NCBI GenBank assembly: GCA_032622095.1
Contig: CP136068.1
Coordinates: 115,803,509-115,867,508, forward strand
Reading direction: 5' to 3'
Length of the DNA stretch: 64,000 nt
Source: Siphonodentalium dalli
Lineage: Eukaryota > Mollusca > Scaphopoda > Gadilida > Siphonodentaliidae
Numbering within the stretch: position 1 is the stretch's first letter; every line of letters begins with the position of its first letter. The notes under the pieces are model-generated. The model saw nothing but the letters and a program-made list of their open reading frames with translations, searched no databases and was not told where the DNA came from. The position numbers and the translations under genes are program-made. Positions 30,934 through 42,566 of the stretch are shown here, one piece after another.

Positions 30934-33421
30934 GGGTGTGTTCGTACGCTGGCAAGTTTGCATGGTATGGTTTGCAGGCATTTCGTCGTACAAAACGACA
31001 TGGTGCCATAATATGAGCGGAAATAAGCGCATAAAATGTATCTGTACCATATAGTTATAACTTCGTGCGAAGTAAAATATCTGCAGTACGACCTGTAGGT
31101 TACAAACAACTAATTATATAGAGTTACGCTTCTTGAATTTGTGTAGGGAAACTCGAGTCAGCATACAAAAAAATTCTGGCTGCTGATTGGTTGATTATCA
31201 TTGAGGGAAATATCCCTAATCGGGAACAGAAAATTATAACCTACGTAAATATGGCGATCGTGTATGTTTAGATGTCCAGGAAGAGTCTGGTGGTGTCCAG
31301 AAGTTACGGAAGGGGTCGTGGTATTTTTATGCTGCTGATTTTTGTGCAGTAAATGGGGTAGTTGTGGAAATGCAAGATTATCGTTTGAAAAAAATACCGA
31401 AAAGGGCGCGTTTGTTGTCACATACTGGTGCAGAGGATGACGTTCTAAGGGAAAATTGACAACTTGAAGTTCAAATAGTTCAAACCCATGGCCTGCGGGA
31501 CTTTTAGTTAACACTGTCGCCTATGGAAAATAATTAGTTGTGTGTAACCTATAGGCAAAAAAAAATCACATTTTTCAAATATCGTTCAGGGCAGCGAATT
31601 TAGGAACACTGATAAACAAAGACTGACTCGTTTTGTTGAGTTATTATATTTTCACTCCCTACAGACCCATTTTCAGATTATGCGAGACATTTATTAACCC
31701 TCTGTCGCCGGAACTTAAACTTTTCCCGGAGGCGAAATTTTCTGAAAATCATCAAATTTGTGCATATAGGTGGACCTTTAATGTTCAAAATAACACGATC
31801 GAGGTGATGAAAGTTTCTCTTATAGGAATTCGACTCAAACTCCTAAAAAGTACTGAAATTTAAAGGGACATCCGCCTATCATTGAACAAAACCATCATCG
31901 GATGGTGAAATTTTGAGGGGGGGGGGGGTCTATTTCAAATCCGATTAAACATTGTATTGTTCAAAATTAGATAAATTCCTTAAAACGTATGGTAGCTATA
32001 CGTGACTAGTTTTCAAAACTTATACATATTACTTTCTATCGTGTGCGTTATGCACGCGAGTCGGTTTTTACAAATTAAATTATGATGAAAAACCCTGAAT
32101 TTGGGGTGTGGTCACATTTGTGGTCATAATATCCCCATTAGTGAGTGGATGGACATGGGACATGCGACACTGTGCAGTATATATGTCTATGACAAGCTTA
32201 ACATGAGACATTAGTATCTTTTCTACTAAACTGCGCTTCCAGAGTTATCAGGATTCTATAACTGGTGTTATGTCTTACCCCAAAAATTTTGTTAATTTTA
32301 AAACGGGGTATGTGGGTTAAATGCCCGCTGGGAGATAATAGGATGTCCAATGACTCCTATATTTCTATTGTGGCACGGTAAAGCTTTTTTTGTAAAATTG
32401 GCGCGGTTTACACGATCAAACTTCAATTTTCTTTTCAATTATAGGTTACAAACAACTAATTATATAGAGTTACGCTTCTTGAATTTGTGTAGGGAAACTC
32501 GAGTCAGCATAAAAAAAAATTCTGGCTGCTGATTGGTTGATTATCATTGAGGGAAATATCCCTAATCGGGAACAGAAAATTATAACTTACGTAAATATGG
32601 CGATCGTGTATGTTTAGATGTTCAGGAAGAGTCTGGTGGTGTCCAGAAGTTACGGAAGGGGTCGTGGTATTTTTATGCTGCTGATTTTTGTGCAGTAAAT
32701 GGGGTAGTTGTGGAAATGCAAGATTATCGTTTGAAAAAAATACCGAAAAGGGCGCGTTTGTTGTCACATACTGGTGCAGAGGATGACGTTCTAAGGGAAA
32801 ATTGACAACTTGAAGTTCAAATAGTTCAAACCCATGGCCGGCGGGACTTTTAGTTAACACTGTCGCCTATGGAAAATAATTAGTTGTGTGTAACCTGTAG
32901 CGATGCTACCGGAATTTGAGTAATAAATAGCATGCAATGAGGTGTTGCATTCCGGGGAGATAATTCGTGCATAACCGTCCAAGGTACTTCCGGTTGTTTA
33001 TGTTTCGGCTTAGAAGCCACGTTAAATTGTGTGATCTGTCACCGAAGAAGGTGCGAAAACTACACCAGTTTTTGTGGCGTTAGCTCTTTTAATTGATCCG
33101 GGATTTTATATTCCGTAATTAATTAATTTAGGGTTATGAAGCACGTGCAATCGAGGCGTTATTTTAATTACAAGTATAAACAAAAAGCGCGATTAGGATT
33201 AGCATGTCGCATAAGAAAAAATCATGCAGGTATTTGAAGGCAAATGCCAGTAGCACTGTTGCAAGTGGAACTACAGAATTCTTGCTTCTCATGTCGTTCC
33301 CTTTGATAAAGATGCATGTTATATGTACGTTTCAGTTCATATGCTGGTACCATATAGGGTCTTCTTTGAGAAAATGCCTGCTAAAAATGCCGTGCAAACT
33401 TGCCAGTGTATGAACGCACCC
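30934..33421. mobile_element. PIF/Harbinger-like non-autonomous element (TTA target duplication)
   Basis: Left end GGGTGTGTTCGTACGCTGGC, right end (reverse complement) GGGTGCGTTCATACACTGGC, each followed inward by AAGTTTGCA and GCAGGCATTT. TTA flanks both sides (30931-30933, 33422-33424). A 3-bp TWA duplication with GGG-rich TIRs is the PIF/Harbinger signature. The interior lacks a recognisable transposase or Myb-like protein and is largely occupied by a 1.8-kb composite with 450-bp terminal direct repeats. Confidence 0.65.
31099..32894. repeat. Composite of two 450-bp direct repeats flanking 896 bp
   Basis: Copies at 31099-31548 and 32445-32894 are the same length and differ at only a few positions. 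Each starts GTTACAAACAACTAATTAT and ends with the near complement ATAATTAGTTGTGTGTAAC, so each is also a TIR element. CTGTAG borders the composite on both outer sides (31093-31098, 32895-32900); inner borders are CTATAG and TTATAG. Either two insertions of one MITE, or a terminal-repeat element behaving like an LTR pair. The 896-bp interior has no recognised domain. Confidence 0.65.
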
Positions 33422-33424
33422 TTA

Positions 33425-34470
33425 CTCTACGGCGTACTCTGTCTGCTTGTTAATTACACATATCTGAGTTTTTTTTGCTTTATTTCATTTACTATAAGAC
33501 TTTGTTTAACTCCCCTAATGCAGCCTTTATCTGGGCTGGCGACCAGCAGACTTCACAGAAGAATGCCTACATATCACTCAAATGTATCTACAGAGTGCTG
33601 AGAAAGTCAATGAAACCAACCAACAAAAGTTTATGAAACAATCACATGACATATATGTCCAAACTCATTTAAATTTTATCAAACAATACCCCTTCATATA
33701 TCAAATTGAGTTAATAAACGTATATATACGTACATGGACCATAAGTATCGAAGACTTCGATCGTTTTATTCTTGTTTAATGTTCCCTATATTTTCTAGGT
33801 TAATGGGCGATCGTATTACAGGGAGATAACTCATGGTCAGAGGACCTGCCGACTTCCGGTTATATAATGTTTGCATTATAATTCTAGATTCAATTCCTTC
33901 CCCATGGTGTAAACATCAAAATAAGTGTGACTCATTTATTTAAATTAAGACTGCAACTAATAGAAAATTCAAGGTGATTTTGCATATTTGGACAGGGAAT
34001 TTTTTCCCGGTCGCTCGAAAATAAAATCCGATGCATACCAATTTTTGTTGTTTTGTTTTTGACTTAACAGATATTGCATCTTCTTTGAAAGTCAGACACG
34101 AAATTTGGACAAACATGACAGAGGAGACAGACGGGCGCGAAGACTTTCTTAATTGTGTGAGTGACAATTCCAAACTTCAACTGATTGACAATTAACAAGC
34201 TCTACTGAATGAGCAGTGTCATATATATAATTATATATCTGATCCATCTGAACCAATTTTCCTGCATATCTTCTAAGCTGATAAGAAAAGCTCTCTATTA
34301 CTGAACCCCTTCCAAAAATGCCGTATGCAATATGTGACCAACGAATGACCAACCATCTCTCAGATATTCGATTAGATAATAGTTTTTTTGTTTTGTTGCA
34401 AAGTATTTCAATTTACCTGACCATGCATGGTGTAAGATTCCATTTCAGCTTTCAGCCAATCGAACAAACA
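33425..34470. other. Unannotated spacer with mollusc-style GGGAGATAACTC motif
   Basis: CAGGGAGATAACTCATGG occurs at 33819. Frames at 33582-33779 (plus) and 33940-34352 (minus) have no domain similarity that I can see. Confidence 0.35.
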
Positions 34471-34471
34471 C

Positions 34472-34786
34472 ATGGTAATTCTAACCGAGGAGAATGAAAC
34501 TAAATCAAAACGCTTGGAATGCGGAAATCAATTGTTCAATCGCAGAAATGTTGAAATCGCAAGCATTTTCAAACGCAATTGCACGGAATTAAACTCTCAA
34601 TTGCATGAGCTTCTCGACAAACGTGTGATTACAGCTTACAGAACAAATCCGAGTTGGCGCCACATGCTTGTTCGGTCAACGGGCGTTCATGTATCAATGA
34701 CAAATCTTAAACTCATGCATCAGCGAATTTCAAAGATACTTTTACGTAATAAATCGCACCCGCGAACTGAGCCCGTGCCTACTTAA
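34472..34786 (+). other. Unrecognised 104-aa open frame
   Basis: ATG start, charged and Asn/Arg-rich, containing LHELLDKRVITAYRTNPSW. No transmembrane segment, signal or zinc motif. No family recognised; could be a chance frame or part of a decayed element. Confidence 0.25.
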
Positions 34787-34937
34787 TTTTGTTTTTCAAA
34801 AAAATATAACTTTAAATGAATTTATACTGACTTCTACGAATTCTTCTGATCCCAAGCCCAGATAAAGACTGAGGGAGTTAAATAAAGTCAAAACAACTCA
34901 GTACTGTGTAATTAACAAAGAGACAGAATATAAGCCG

Positions 34938-34966
34938 AGTAAGGGTGGATACACACATGCATGTAA
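34938..34966 (+). repeat. Isolated element end TAAGGGTGGATACACACATGC
   Basis: This sequence is the exact inverted partner of GCATGTGTGTATCCACCCTA at 62412-62431, where it closes a dispersed repeat also found at 37257-37445. It probably marks the terminus of a TIR element with a deleted or distant partner. Confidence 0.4.
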
Positions 34967-37256
34967 TCTCTGTAAATATCGTGTATTTGAGGTTTTACAT
35001 GGATCATACAGACCATGTAATATGTGTATGCTGACAACACAATCATTGCGGCTATGTTTGACCACATGTCGTGAGTCAAGCTCTGAGCGCGCAGAGAGCC
35101 GTTAACTGGACGAAGTCATCAGGCCGCTTAAAATAATTGTTCGCGCGATAACCCAAATGTTGGACGTTATGTTTACATCATTGTTAGTCTTCTCTTGATT
35201 GTATACCAGTGATTGCCCCAGGATTTCTCCAATGCAGGGGCTATGATCCCCAACATGGGGGTTATATTATCCCGGAAGCTACCGGACTGACCACTACATA
35301 TTTCCTCGACCGGGGGGGGGGTGCAGCACCATGAGTCCTACCCCCCCTGAAGCCACGAAGCCACTCCTGATTTGTAAATATTGTAGTTGACAGTCATATT
35401 TGTCGTGCCTGTTGCTAATCTCATATGCAGCAATTTATGCTATTCAAATAATTATGAACATATTATTACAGCTTTAAATTTGAAGGTACAGAAGGTGGTG
35501 TTGCTGTGTGTCTTCGTTCGGGAAAAGGGTTGTCTAGCTACGAGTTCACAACTACGTCACCTTTCCTCTCTTGTGTTATATACGCACAATTTACAACTAT
35601 GGAATAATTAAGTAAAACATTGTTGTACATTCTTGCCCAGATAATCCCGGCCGATACATTCAACTAAATCCCTTAGTTATTCGAAACTTTCGAGAACCAG
35701 CCCCCTCTCCAATCATGGATTATAGTCCAAAATGTGATAATTCAAGCCTGTACAGGTTAAAATTGTGACAGTTAGGAACTTGTTCATCCTTTGGCCTGAG
35801 AAACATATACTGTTCTGTAAATTCTGGGTTAAAAATGGAGGGGGTGATTCTTTTTTCTTTCAACGCTGTACCTGCATTAATTTTTTTGGCGCTGTAATGG
35901 ATATATGCATGGAAATCCCAATTGAATGTTATCACATGAGCTCGCCCTCAAATTATCCGAACAATCTCAACAAACTGGTATTGTCTGTCTTAATTTTCCA
36001 ATGCCTGTTATTCAAGGCATGAGAGCACCATATCGGATTGTTAAAATTTGAGCTCAGGCCATGCAAAGTCGAGAAACAAATATCCTTATCCTTACGACTC
36101 GGCGTTGTCCGATTAGGCTAAATCACTTAACATGGAATTCACCATGTATGAGTTAGTTGATTGCCATGTGTATTAATATAGCACTTCCAAAATGTGGAGC
36201 CAGAGAGCCGTTCGGGTTTTGCTGGACGAGATCAAATTGGGAGTCAGTGTTTTGGACATTAAACACTCATGTATCACAATCGTCCTAAAAGAGCTTCAAA
36301 AGTCTGCACATTTTATTTTTATTTTGGAAGACCCTGTTTCCAAGAAATGACGAGAAACAAATCAAGTATAAAATCGACGGACTCAAATCCACTTTTCGAA
36401 ATGAACTAAAACTCGTGAACAGCAACAGACACCAGACAGGATTTATTCATTTCGGCACCCATGAAAAAAGACATGTTTATGACTGGCCTGAAATCTCTTG
36501 ATAACAGTTAGTTTGATTTTGGCTTATAACTACTCACTGGTCTCGCTTGTTAAAATGGAACGATCGCGCGCAGGCGATTAATGCTATCACTGATTGGTGT
36601 GCCCATGTAAAATATATGGATTTTACTTACATACAGTATTCCCAATTCTCCAATAATGATAACACCATCATTGCCATCAAGCCGCGCCGGAGTCCACTAG
36701 GGGTCGACATAAGCGTTTATTGGTATACATGCTTACAAGTTAAGTGACGGACACGTCTTCACATACAGGTTAATTACATCCTACTGTGTCTGCGTTGGCG
36801 GTCAGGAAAAACCAACGAAAAACCTCTTGGGAAAAACGATGGAAACCTGCTTTCCGAAACCAACATCACTAACGCAGCTCGAATGTTCGGAAATTCATTC
36901 TAATTGATCAATTGTGCAACACAAACCTGTGTACACACTATATAATACAAATATAAATTAACATATATAACATGTTCGAATATATACACTATGATCGTGA
37001 TCGGATGACACACTTATATGCGTTTAATATAAATGACTACATATAAAACTATTACTTCCTGAATAAGGTGCGATATGCACATTTGCAACTTCTATTAATG
37101 ATAATTCAAAAAAAGAAATTCAACGTCAACTTTCTATAATATGCATGATTTCATGCGTTATAAGAATATATGCTTATCAGATATAGTTTCAACATACGCA
37201 TCTCATTACGTTATTGAACCGTCAATCCATAACATTACTGAAATGTTTGAAACAAA
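34967..37256. other. Unannotated stretch with a 65-bp duplicated segment
   Basis: 36638-36702 and 37446-37513 share a 65-bp near-identical segment (ATTCCCAATTCTCCAATAAT ... CCGGAGTCCACTAG). Otherwise I see no genes or tandem arrays; small frames at 35387-36022 have no recognisable domains. Confidence 0.4.
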
Positions 37257-37445
37257 AAAATTGGAGTTGACCCGACATTATACAAGGCGATTCGGCTAGA
37301 AATGACACCACACGCTCTATAATAGCGTGACCTATTTTCATTGTTCATGCACGAAGCGAAAATTGATCGCTCACTCATTATTACCATGAACAGTGAATAC
37401 AAAAGTTTTCGGCTAATGTGCTTTGCACCAAACGCTGAAAACTGA
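37257..37445. repeat. Dispersed repeat, copy 1 (paired with 62153-62404)
   Basis: From TTGGAGTTGACCCGACAT to AACGCTGAAAACTGATCA the sequence is nearly identical to 62159-62404, but lacks a ~65-bp segment present there between CACACGC and TATAATAGCG. Both contain TGTTCATGCACGAAGC and CCATGAACAGTGAATAC. Confidence 0.65.
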
Positions 37446-37699
37446 TCAGTATTCCCAATTCTCCAATAATGATAACACCATCATTGCCATCAAGCCGCAC
37501 CGGAGTCCACTAGATCCATTACAAAGAATTGGTAGTTGGAATCATTAAATATTAAACTTTAATCTTCTAATAATGAGAAAATATATTCCATTATACCGAA
37601 AAGTTGATCATATTTGTGTATGAACATTAATTCGTGTTTGCCCATGTTACAGACACCTTACAACAATCCACATATACATGTGCATATATACATACATAA

Positions 37700-38740
37700 T
37701 CACTGATGCCTAGCATCTTGAGTATTATCATGGGCCTCACGCCCTTGCTCCGGCATGCTTCCAAATGCCGAGCATCTTGAGTATTATCATGGGCCTCAAA
37801 ACCCTCGCACATACGTGCTTCCAAATGCCGAGCATCTTGGAAATTATCATGGGCCTCACGCCCTCGCATCGGCATGCTTCCAAATGCCGAGCTTCTTGAG
37901 TATTATCATGGGCCTCAAACCCTCACATAAACGTGCTTCAAAATGCCGAACATTTTGAAAATTATCATGGGCCTCACGCCCTCGCACCGGCATGCTTCCA
38001 AATGCCGAGCTTCTTGAGTATTATCATGAGCCTCAAACCCTCACACAGACGTGCTTCAAAATACCGAGCATTTTGAGAATTATTATGGGCCTCACGCCCT
38101 CTCATCGACATGCTTCCAAATGCATAGTATCCTGATTATTATCATGGGCCTCAGACCCTCGCACCGACGCGCACCAAAATAACAACATGCTATAATAATG
38201 GCATGACGCCTTCGCACTAAAGCATTACATTACTACTAAAGCATATCACTCGCGTACCAAAACTCGATGCCAGTTCTAAATGTCGAGCACTAGTATATCT
38301 TGATTATCATCATGGGCCTCAAACCCTCGCACCGACGCGCTTCCAAATGCCGATCATCTTGGAAATTCCACATGGCCTCTAAAACGCACACAAAAGCGCC
38401 ATTAAACATGCCAAACAAAATATTCGATGTTTAACATTTGGTTAAGTTATCATGGACCACATGCCATCATATCAAAATTCTATACCATGGCTTTATAAAA
38501 CCCAGATTGTTAAAACCATGTTAACAAGGTATAACACCTATGCACAAAAGCGCTATATTCAAGTGCTCGAACACCAAAATAACAACATGTATATCGGTTT
38601 TAACATCAATACACAATCGTAGGCTCTAATAATGGCATATCGCCTTCGCATTAAAGCGTTACATTACTACCAGAGCATATCGCTCTCGTACCAAAACGCG
38701 ATTCAAGTTCTTATAACGAAAATCCGTGCTAAATCCATAT
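37700..38740. repeat. 59-60 bp satellite (GCATGCTTCCAAATGCCGAGC / CATGGGCCTCACGCCCTCGC)
   Basis: Seven or eight clear units between 37700 and 38170, then increasingly degenerate ones to about 38740 (for instance 38283-38370). The unit alternates between CGGCATGCTTCCAAATGCC and ACGTGCTTCAAAATGCC versions, suggesting a ~120-bp dimer period. Similar decayed words (GGCCTCACGCCCTC) occur at 59672-59690. Confidence 0.8.
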
Positions 38741-38754
38741 TACCATGCCACTCT

Positions 38755-39384
38755 AAGAACAGTCAAGAACCCTACGGTTCTTCACGCCTTCAAGAACCGA
38801 TATTATGGGGATTTGGTTCTTCGCGCTCTCTAGAACCAAACATTGACTCGCGCGTTTTGAAGAACCAAATGAAGAACCAACTTTGTATAACATGAGTTGC
38901 GGTTCGTAATAAATGCGTGTCGCCCAAATGGAACAGAACTACGACCTCGTTTTGAGTTTTCAGAACCGCCATTTTCGATCGCTGATTTTTGTGAGAGGCG
39001 ATGGAACAAAATCCGACAGAATCGACAAATGAACCGGCCATGTGGAATGCTGGCGACGTGGAGCAATGGTTGATCGAGTGTCAGACTGCCAGTTGACATC
39101 ACGTGTTGCTACTTTTGAAGGTGATTATATTAGTTATCTTAATTTATATTTAGGATGTCGGATGTTTTGTAAAATAATCTCAGTTGAATTTAAATCAGAC
39201 CTAATTAAAGTAAACTTGAAAGCTTTCAGATTGTAGATCTATGTCACTTAATTTACGGTATTGACTATTATTACGTTCTCAACAGTTCTTCACGTCGCCA
39301 AGAACCGATATTATGGGGATTTGGTTCTTCGCGCTCTCTAGAACACTGACTCACGCGTTTTGAAGAACCAAATGAAGAACCAAA
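38755..39384. repeat. Two AAGAACC/GGTTCTT palindromic clusters
   Basis: 38755-38882 and 39283-39384 share AGAACCGATATTATGGGGAT and TTGGTTCTTCGCGCTCTCTAGAAC, then GACTC(G/A)CGCGTTTTGAAGAACC. The clusters are direct copies about 520 bp apart. The same AAGAACC words form a much larger array at 58548-59173. Confidence 0.7.
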
Positions 39385-40412
39385 TTTCTATGCTAAACTG
39401 AACTTAAGTGAAACCAAAAATCAAGGCATAAACTTATCACCAAGCACTCTGACTGGCCTCAGAGCAGTAATTCATCGACATATCAGCACCGATGGTATTA
39501 TCATTCTGCTTAGGCCTCATCTGGGAAATATCTGTAGTCTCAAATTAACATTGATTTTAGTTACTTTTTTCCTTCTTAGACATTTCTATATCCCCTAATT
39601 TGCAGAAGATAAAATGCATAATCAAAGTAACTAATGGGTGAACATCACCAACTTCAACTGGGGAACGTCAATGGGATCCTAGGTCTCCCATAGCAGTTGA
39701 GGCTTAAGCTGAATGAAGTTCTCAGAGTGTGAATTTGGTGATGCTAGCCTGCTGGGCAGGATAGTGTCACTAAATTCATGATCTGGGGACCTCATTCTGC
39801 AAATGACATACACAATATTGCAAGCTTGCTCGCCAGCGAATATAAAGTCATTAACCCTTTCTGTACTAAATAATCATTGACGAGTACATGTAGTTCTCTC
39901 AGGAAATATTAAGATAATAAGTTCAACTGGAGAGGTCTTTTATTAGACTGATAGGAATGTTATCAGTAATCTAGAAGTAGCATATAGCAATAGTTTTTAT
40001 ATGCAAAATCTGATTATTGGAGAATTATTTATAATAACAACAAAGTTTTACATGTAGGCCCTAATTGCTGATTGACATAGAATAATAATTATATAATATA
40101 GAAATGAGCGGTGCCCGTGTGTCTGCGTGGTATGCATCCATGTCTTGCCATCATTTGTTGTCCGCATGATAACTTTAACAGTAGTCAGTAACACAATTTG
40201 ATGAAACTTAGCACATGGAAGATTTGGATCCATTCAACCATTTCTGGTGGAGTTATGTCCCTTTTCGAATTAGAATTTGATGATTATTTTGTTGTCTGGA
40301 TGTTAACTCAAATTATGATTATCCGATACCTTTCAAATTTACTATGTGGATTAATCACACGAAAATACAGTGTCAAACAAAGCCACCTTATTTGGGAACT
40401 TGTGGCCTTTTA
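39385..40412. other. Spacer with GTGATGCTA repeat and a TTAACCCTTTC half-end
   Basis: 39729-39800 contains AATTTGGTGATGCTAGCC and GGGGACCTCATTCTGC, part of the family also seen at 42430-42565, 44072-44100 and the inner ends of the foldback. 39850-39880 resembles the left end of the TTAA MITE at 9669. No gene recognised. Confidence 0.45.
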
Positions 40413-40674
40413 TTAACCCTTCCTTGGCTGGAGCTTCCTAAAATTTTGCGAAAAACATGTGTGTCAATGCATTCTCTTATATATGTGAGTCTCTCATATG
40501 AGATGCTTATTAAGAGAATGCATGATCCTAACAATATTTACCATGACTATAAGCCAGCGCATTCTCTGGTATATGCGAGGCTGCCTATGGGAGACTCGCA
40601 TATATAAGAGAATTCCTGTCACATGATCTTTAATTCTGCATCTGCTGTGCCGATCCCATCATGGAAGGGATATT
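40413..40674. mobile_element. TTAA-flanked double-hairpin MITE, copy 3
   Basis: Begins TTAACCCTTCCTTGGCTGGAGC; the right end GGAAGGGATATT has lost TTAA by substitution. Contains the CTCTTATATATGTGAG and CTGCCTATGGGAGACTCGC hairpin arms. Degraded relative to copies at 22973 and 30073. Confidence 0.6.
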
Positions 40675-41115
40675 GAAGCCACAGCCCGGTTTGTGCTCCA
40701 TGATAGAAATAATATTATTAGCTTCAGAATTTTTCCAAGTATCGAAATAGTTCGATAAATATCTTAACTACCTTTCTACGAACATTTTGTAACCCAAAAA
40801 GACGCATCGAAGTAATGAAAAATACAACTGTGAGTCTGTGAATACCGTGTTAGGGTCCCAAACACAAAACAGCCATTTACACGAAATGGAACAAAAAAGA
40901 ACGTTCCATGGTACTCTACTCCTGATATGGTAGCAATAAAGAGCGTTTATCTTACTTCTGGCGAAAGTTGAAAATGGCTGAGAAATGGCTGTGACTTTGG
41001 CAAAGTGTTTTTCAGAGCATATGAAGCCGGTGCATCTATAGTTTTGGCAGTTCGAATGAGCCATTTACGTTTAAGGCCCTGAGTCCTTTAATGAGATATT
41101 ATTTTTTATTTGTAG

Positions 41116-41577
41116 ATGTCCAACGTGTCAGGTCAGTTTCAAAGACCGGTTATCCCTGAAACGTGATCAGTTGCTGCATATAGACAAGAACCGTGTCAAA
41201 TTACGTAACTTTTGTGACTATGTGTGCCGGCGATCTGTTTCATTGAGATGTCATTTTGGAAAGATATCGCCCATCTAGCGGAGCTGTCTTCAAATGTGAT
41301 GTGTGTCCATTCGAGATGATTGACGAAAATATATTTAGTAGACAATTTCATTCTGAAGATTCACATAGGAATGTAGTTGGAATCTAAATGCAGAGAGGTC
41401 AGATGAAACCGTGTTAACAGAGAACTCTGATATTCAAAATAAGAATGAACGACAATGTGACCTTCAAAATAAGGATGAGAAACACTTTTACGTTCCCCGC
41501 TCTAAGCATGTCAGCTATGAAACTGTGGACCAGCATTGTTACCAGAGTAGTCAGATAAAGTCCCATTCTTTCTATTA
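41116..41577 (+). pseudogene. C2H2 zinc-finger protein exon remnant
   Basis: An acceptor (ATTTGTAG) precedes 41116. The exon reads CPTCQVSFKDRLSLKRDQLLH: a C2H2 finger whose first His is Asp. The next finger retains FCDYVCRRSVSLRCH but has lost its first Cys. A TAG follows, then after a one-base shift FKCDVCPFEMIDENIFSRQF and HSEDSHRN give a third finger. A further shift opens about 65 residues (ERSDETVLTENSDIQNKNER onward) to a stop near 41575. Two frame changes and lost zinc ligands argue for a pseudogene. Sequencing error cannot be excluded. A finger-like CDFGKVFFRAYE at 40990-41025 may be an upstream piece. Confidence 0.6.
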
Positions 41578-42420
41578 AAACGTCAAGGAATGTGAATGCT
41601 GAGGGCGTCGGATGGGAGCGACTTCAGAATATCTTACCAGTTGTCATACAAATACAAAAGTTTAATGTTTTCTCAAATCTCACTATTTGGTGCAACTGTG
41701 TGGCTCAATAAGCTAATTCGCACTATTGACATATTCGTGAGTTGTATATATGGTCTTTGTGATATATGACACGACTACTATGTTGCAAAGTGAAATATCA
41801 AGATTCAATTGAGCTATTGATATATTCCACCTTATTTTTTTTCTGGGACTAATCAGAACAAGCTATGTGTATGTTCTGGTTTTCGCGCACATGAGGCATG
41901 CGTTTGTTTATTAGTCTCTTGCGAGAAGTCTGAACTATCGAGGAAAATAACAAATGGATTCATTTGGAGTGGCATCTTCCGGAACCATATACACTCAAAT
42001 CTGTGTACACGAATGTCAAGTTCCCAAATAATTAGATCTGGTTTAATTTGTGCATATCATTTGTTGACTTTCTGAATGGACATTTTGCATCAGTAGTTGC
42101 ACTTCTATTGTGGCTTGACATTGGTTGTTAATGTATACACATCGCAGCGTCGCTATTTGATACTATTCTAGCTGCTATGTTCATTTTCTAACAACTGTTT
42201 GGCGTTGTTGAAACGGGTAATAATTTATTAATATTATTGGAAAGAACCGGGAAATCGTATGATGAAGTCAACACGTGTCGCATATTTCTAAAACGTCCAG
42301 AAAATATGCATCAAGGTGATTCTGACTACTCCCAGAGAAAATTTAAATGGTACTAGTCTGAAGTATTTCCAGGCAGCTAAATAAGGTGCCGGTCATTTGC
42401 AGAATGAAGTCCCTAAAGGG
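41578..42420. other. Unannotated spacer
   Basis: No coding or repeat feature seen. Confidence 0.35.
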
Positions 42421-42564
42421 TGCATTTAGTGATGGAACCCACATAGCAGGCTAGCATCACCAAATTTACCCTCTGAGGACCTCATAGCTGATCAATTCCT
42501 AAACAGAATGAGTCCCGTTGGATGAATTTGGTGATGCTAGCCCACTATGAGGGGTAGCATCACT
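42421..42564. repeat. GTGATGCTAGC palindromic repeat, split by the Harbinger-like element
   Basis: GGCTAGCATCACCAAATTTACC and AATTTGGTGATGCTAGCC are inverted copies about 70 bp apart. The segment GGGGTAGCATCACTAA is interrupted at 42567, and its continuation CTCACCCTCTGGTGACCTCATTC resumes at 44075. The motif also forms the inner ends of the large foldback arms. Confidence 0.6.
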
Positions 42565-42566
42565 AA

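Noticed and set aside
31099-32894. Ordinary LTR retrotransposon
   Set aside because: The 450-bp repeats have GTTAC/GTAAC inverted ends, not TG/CA, and no primer site, purine tract or coding sequence was seen.
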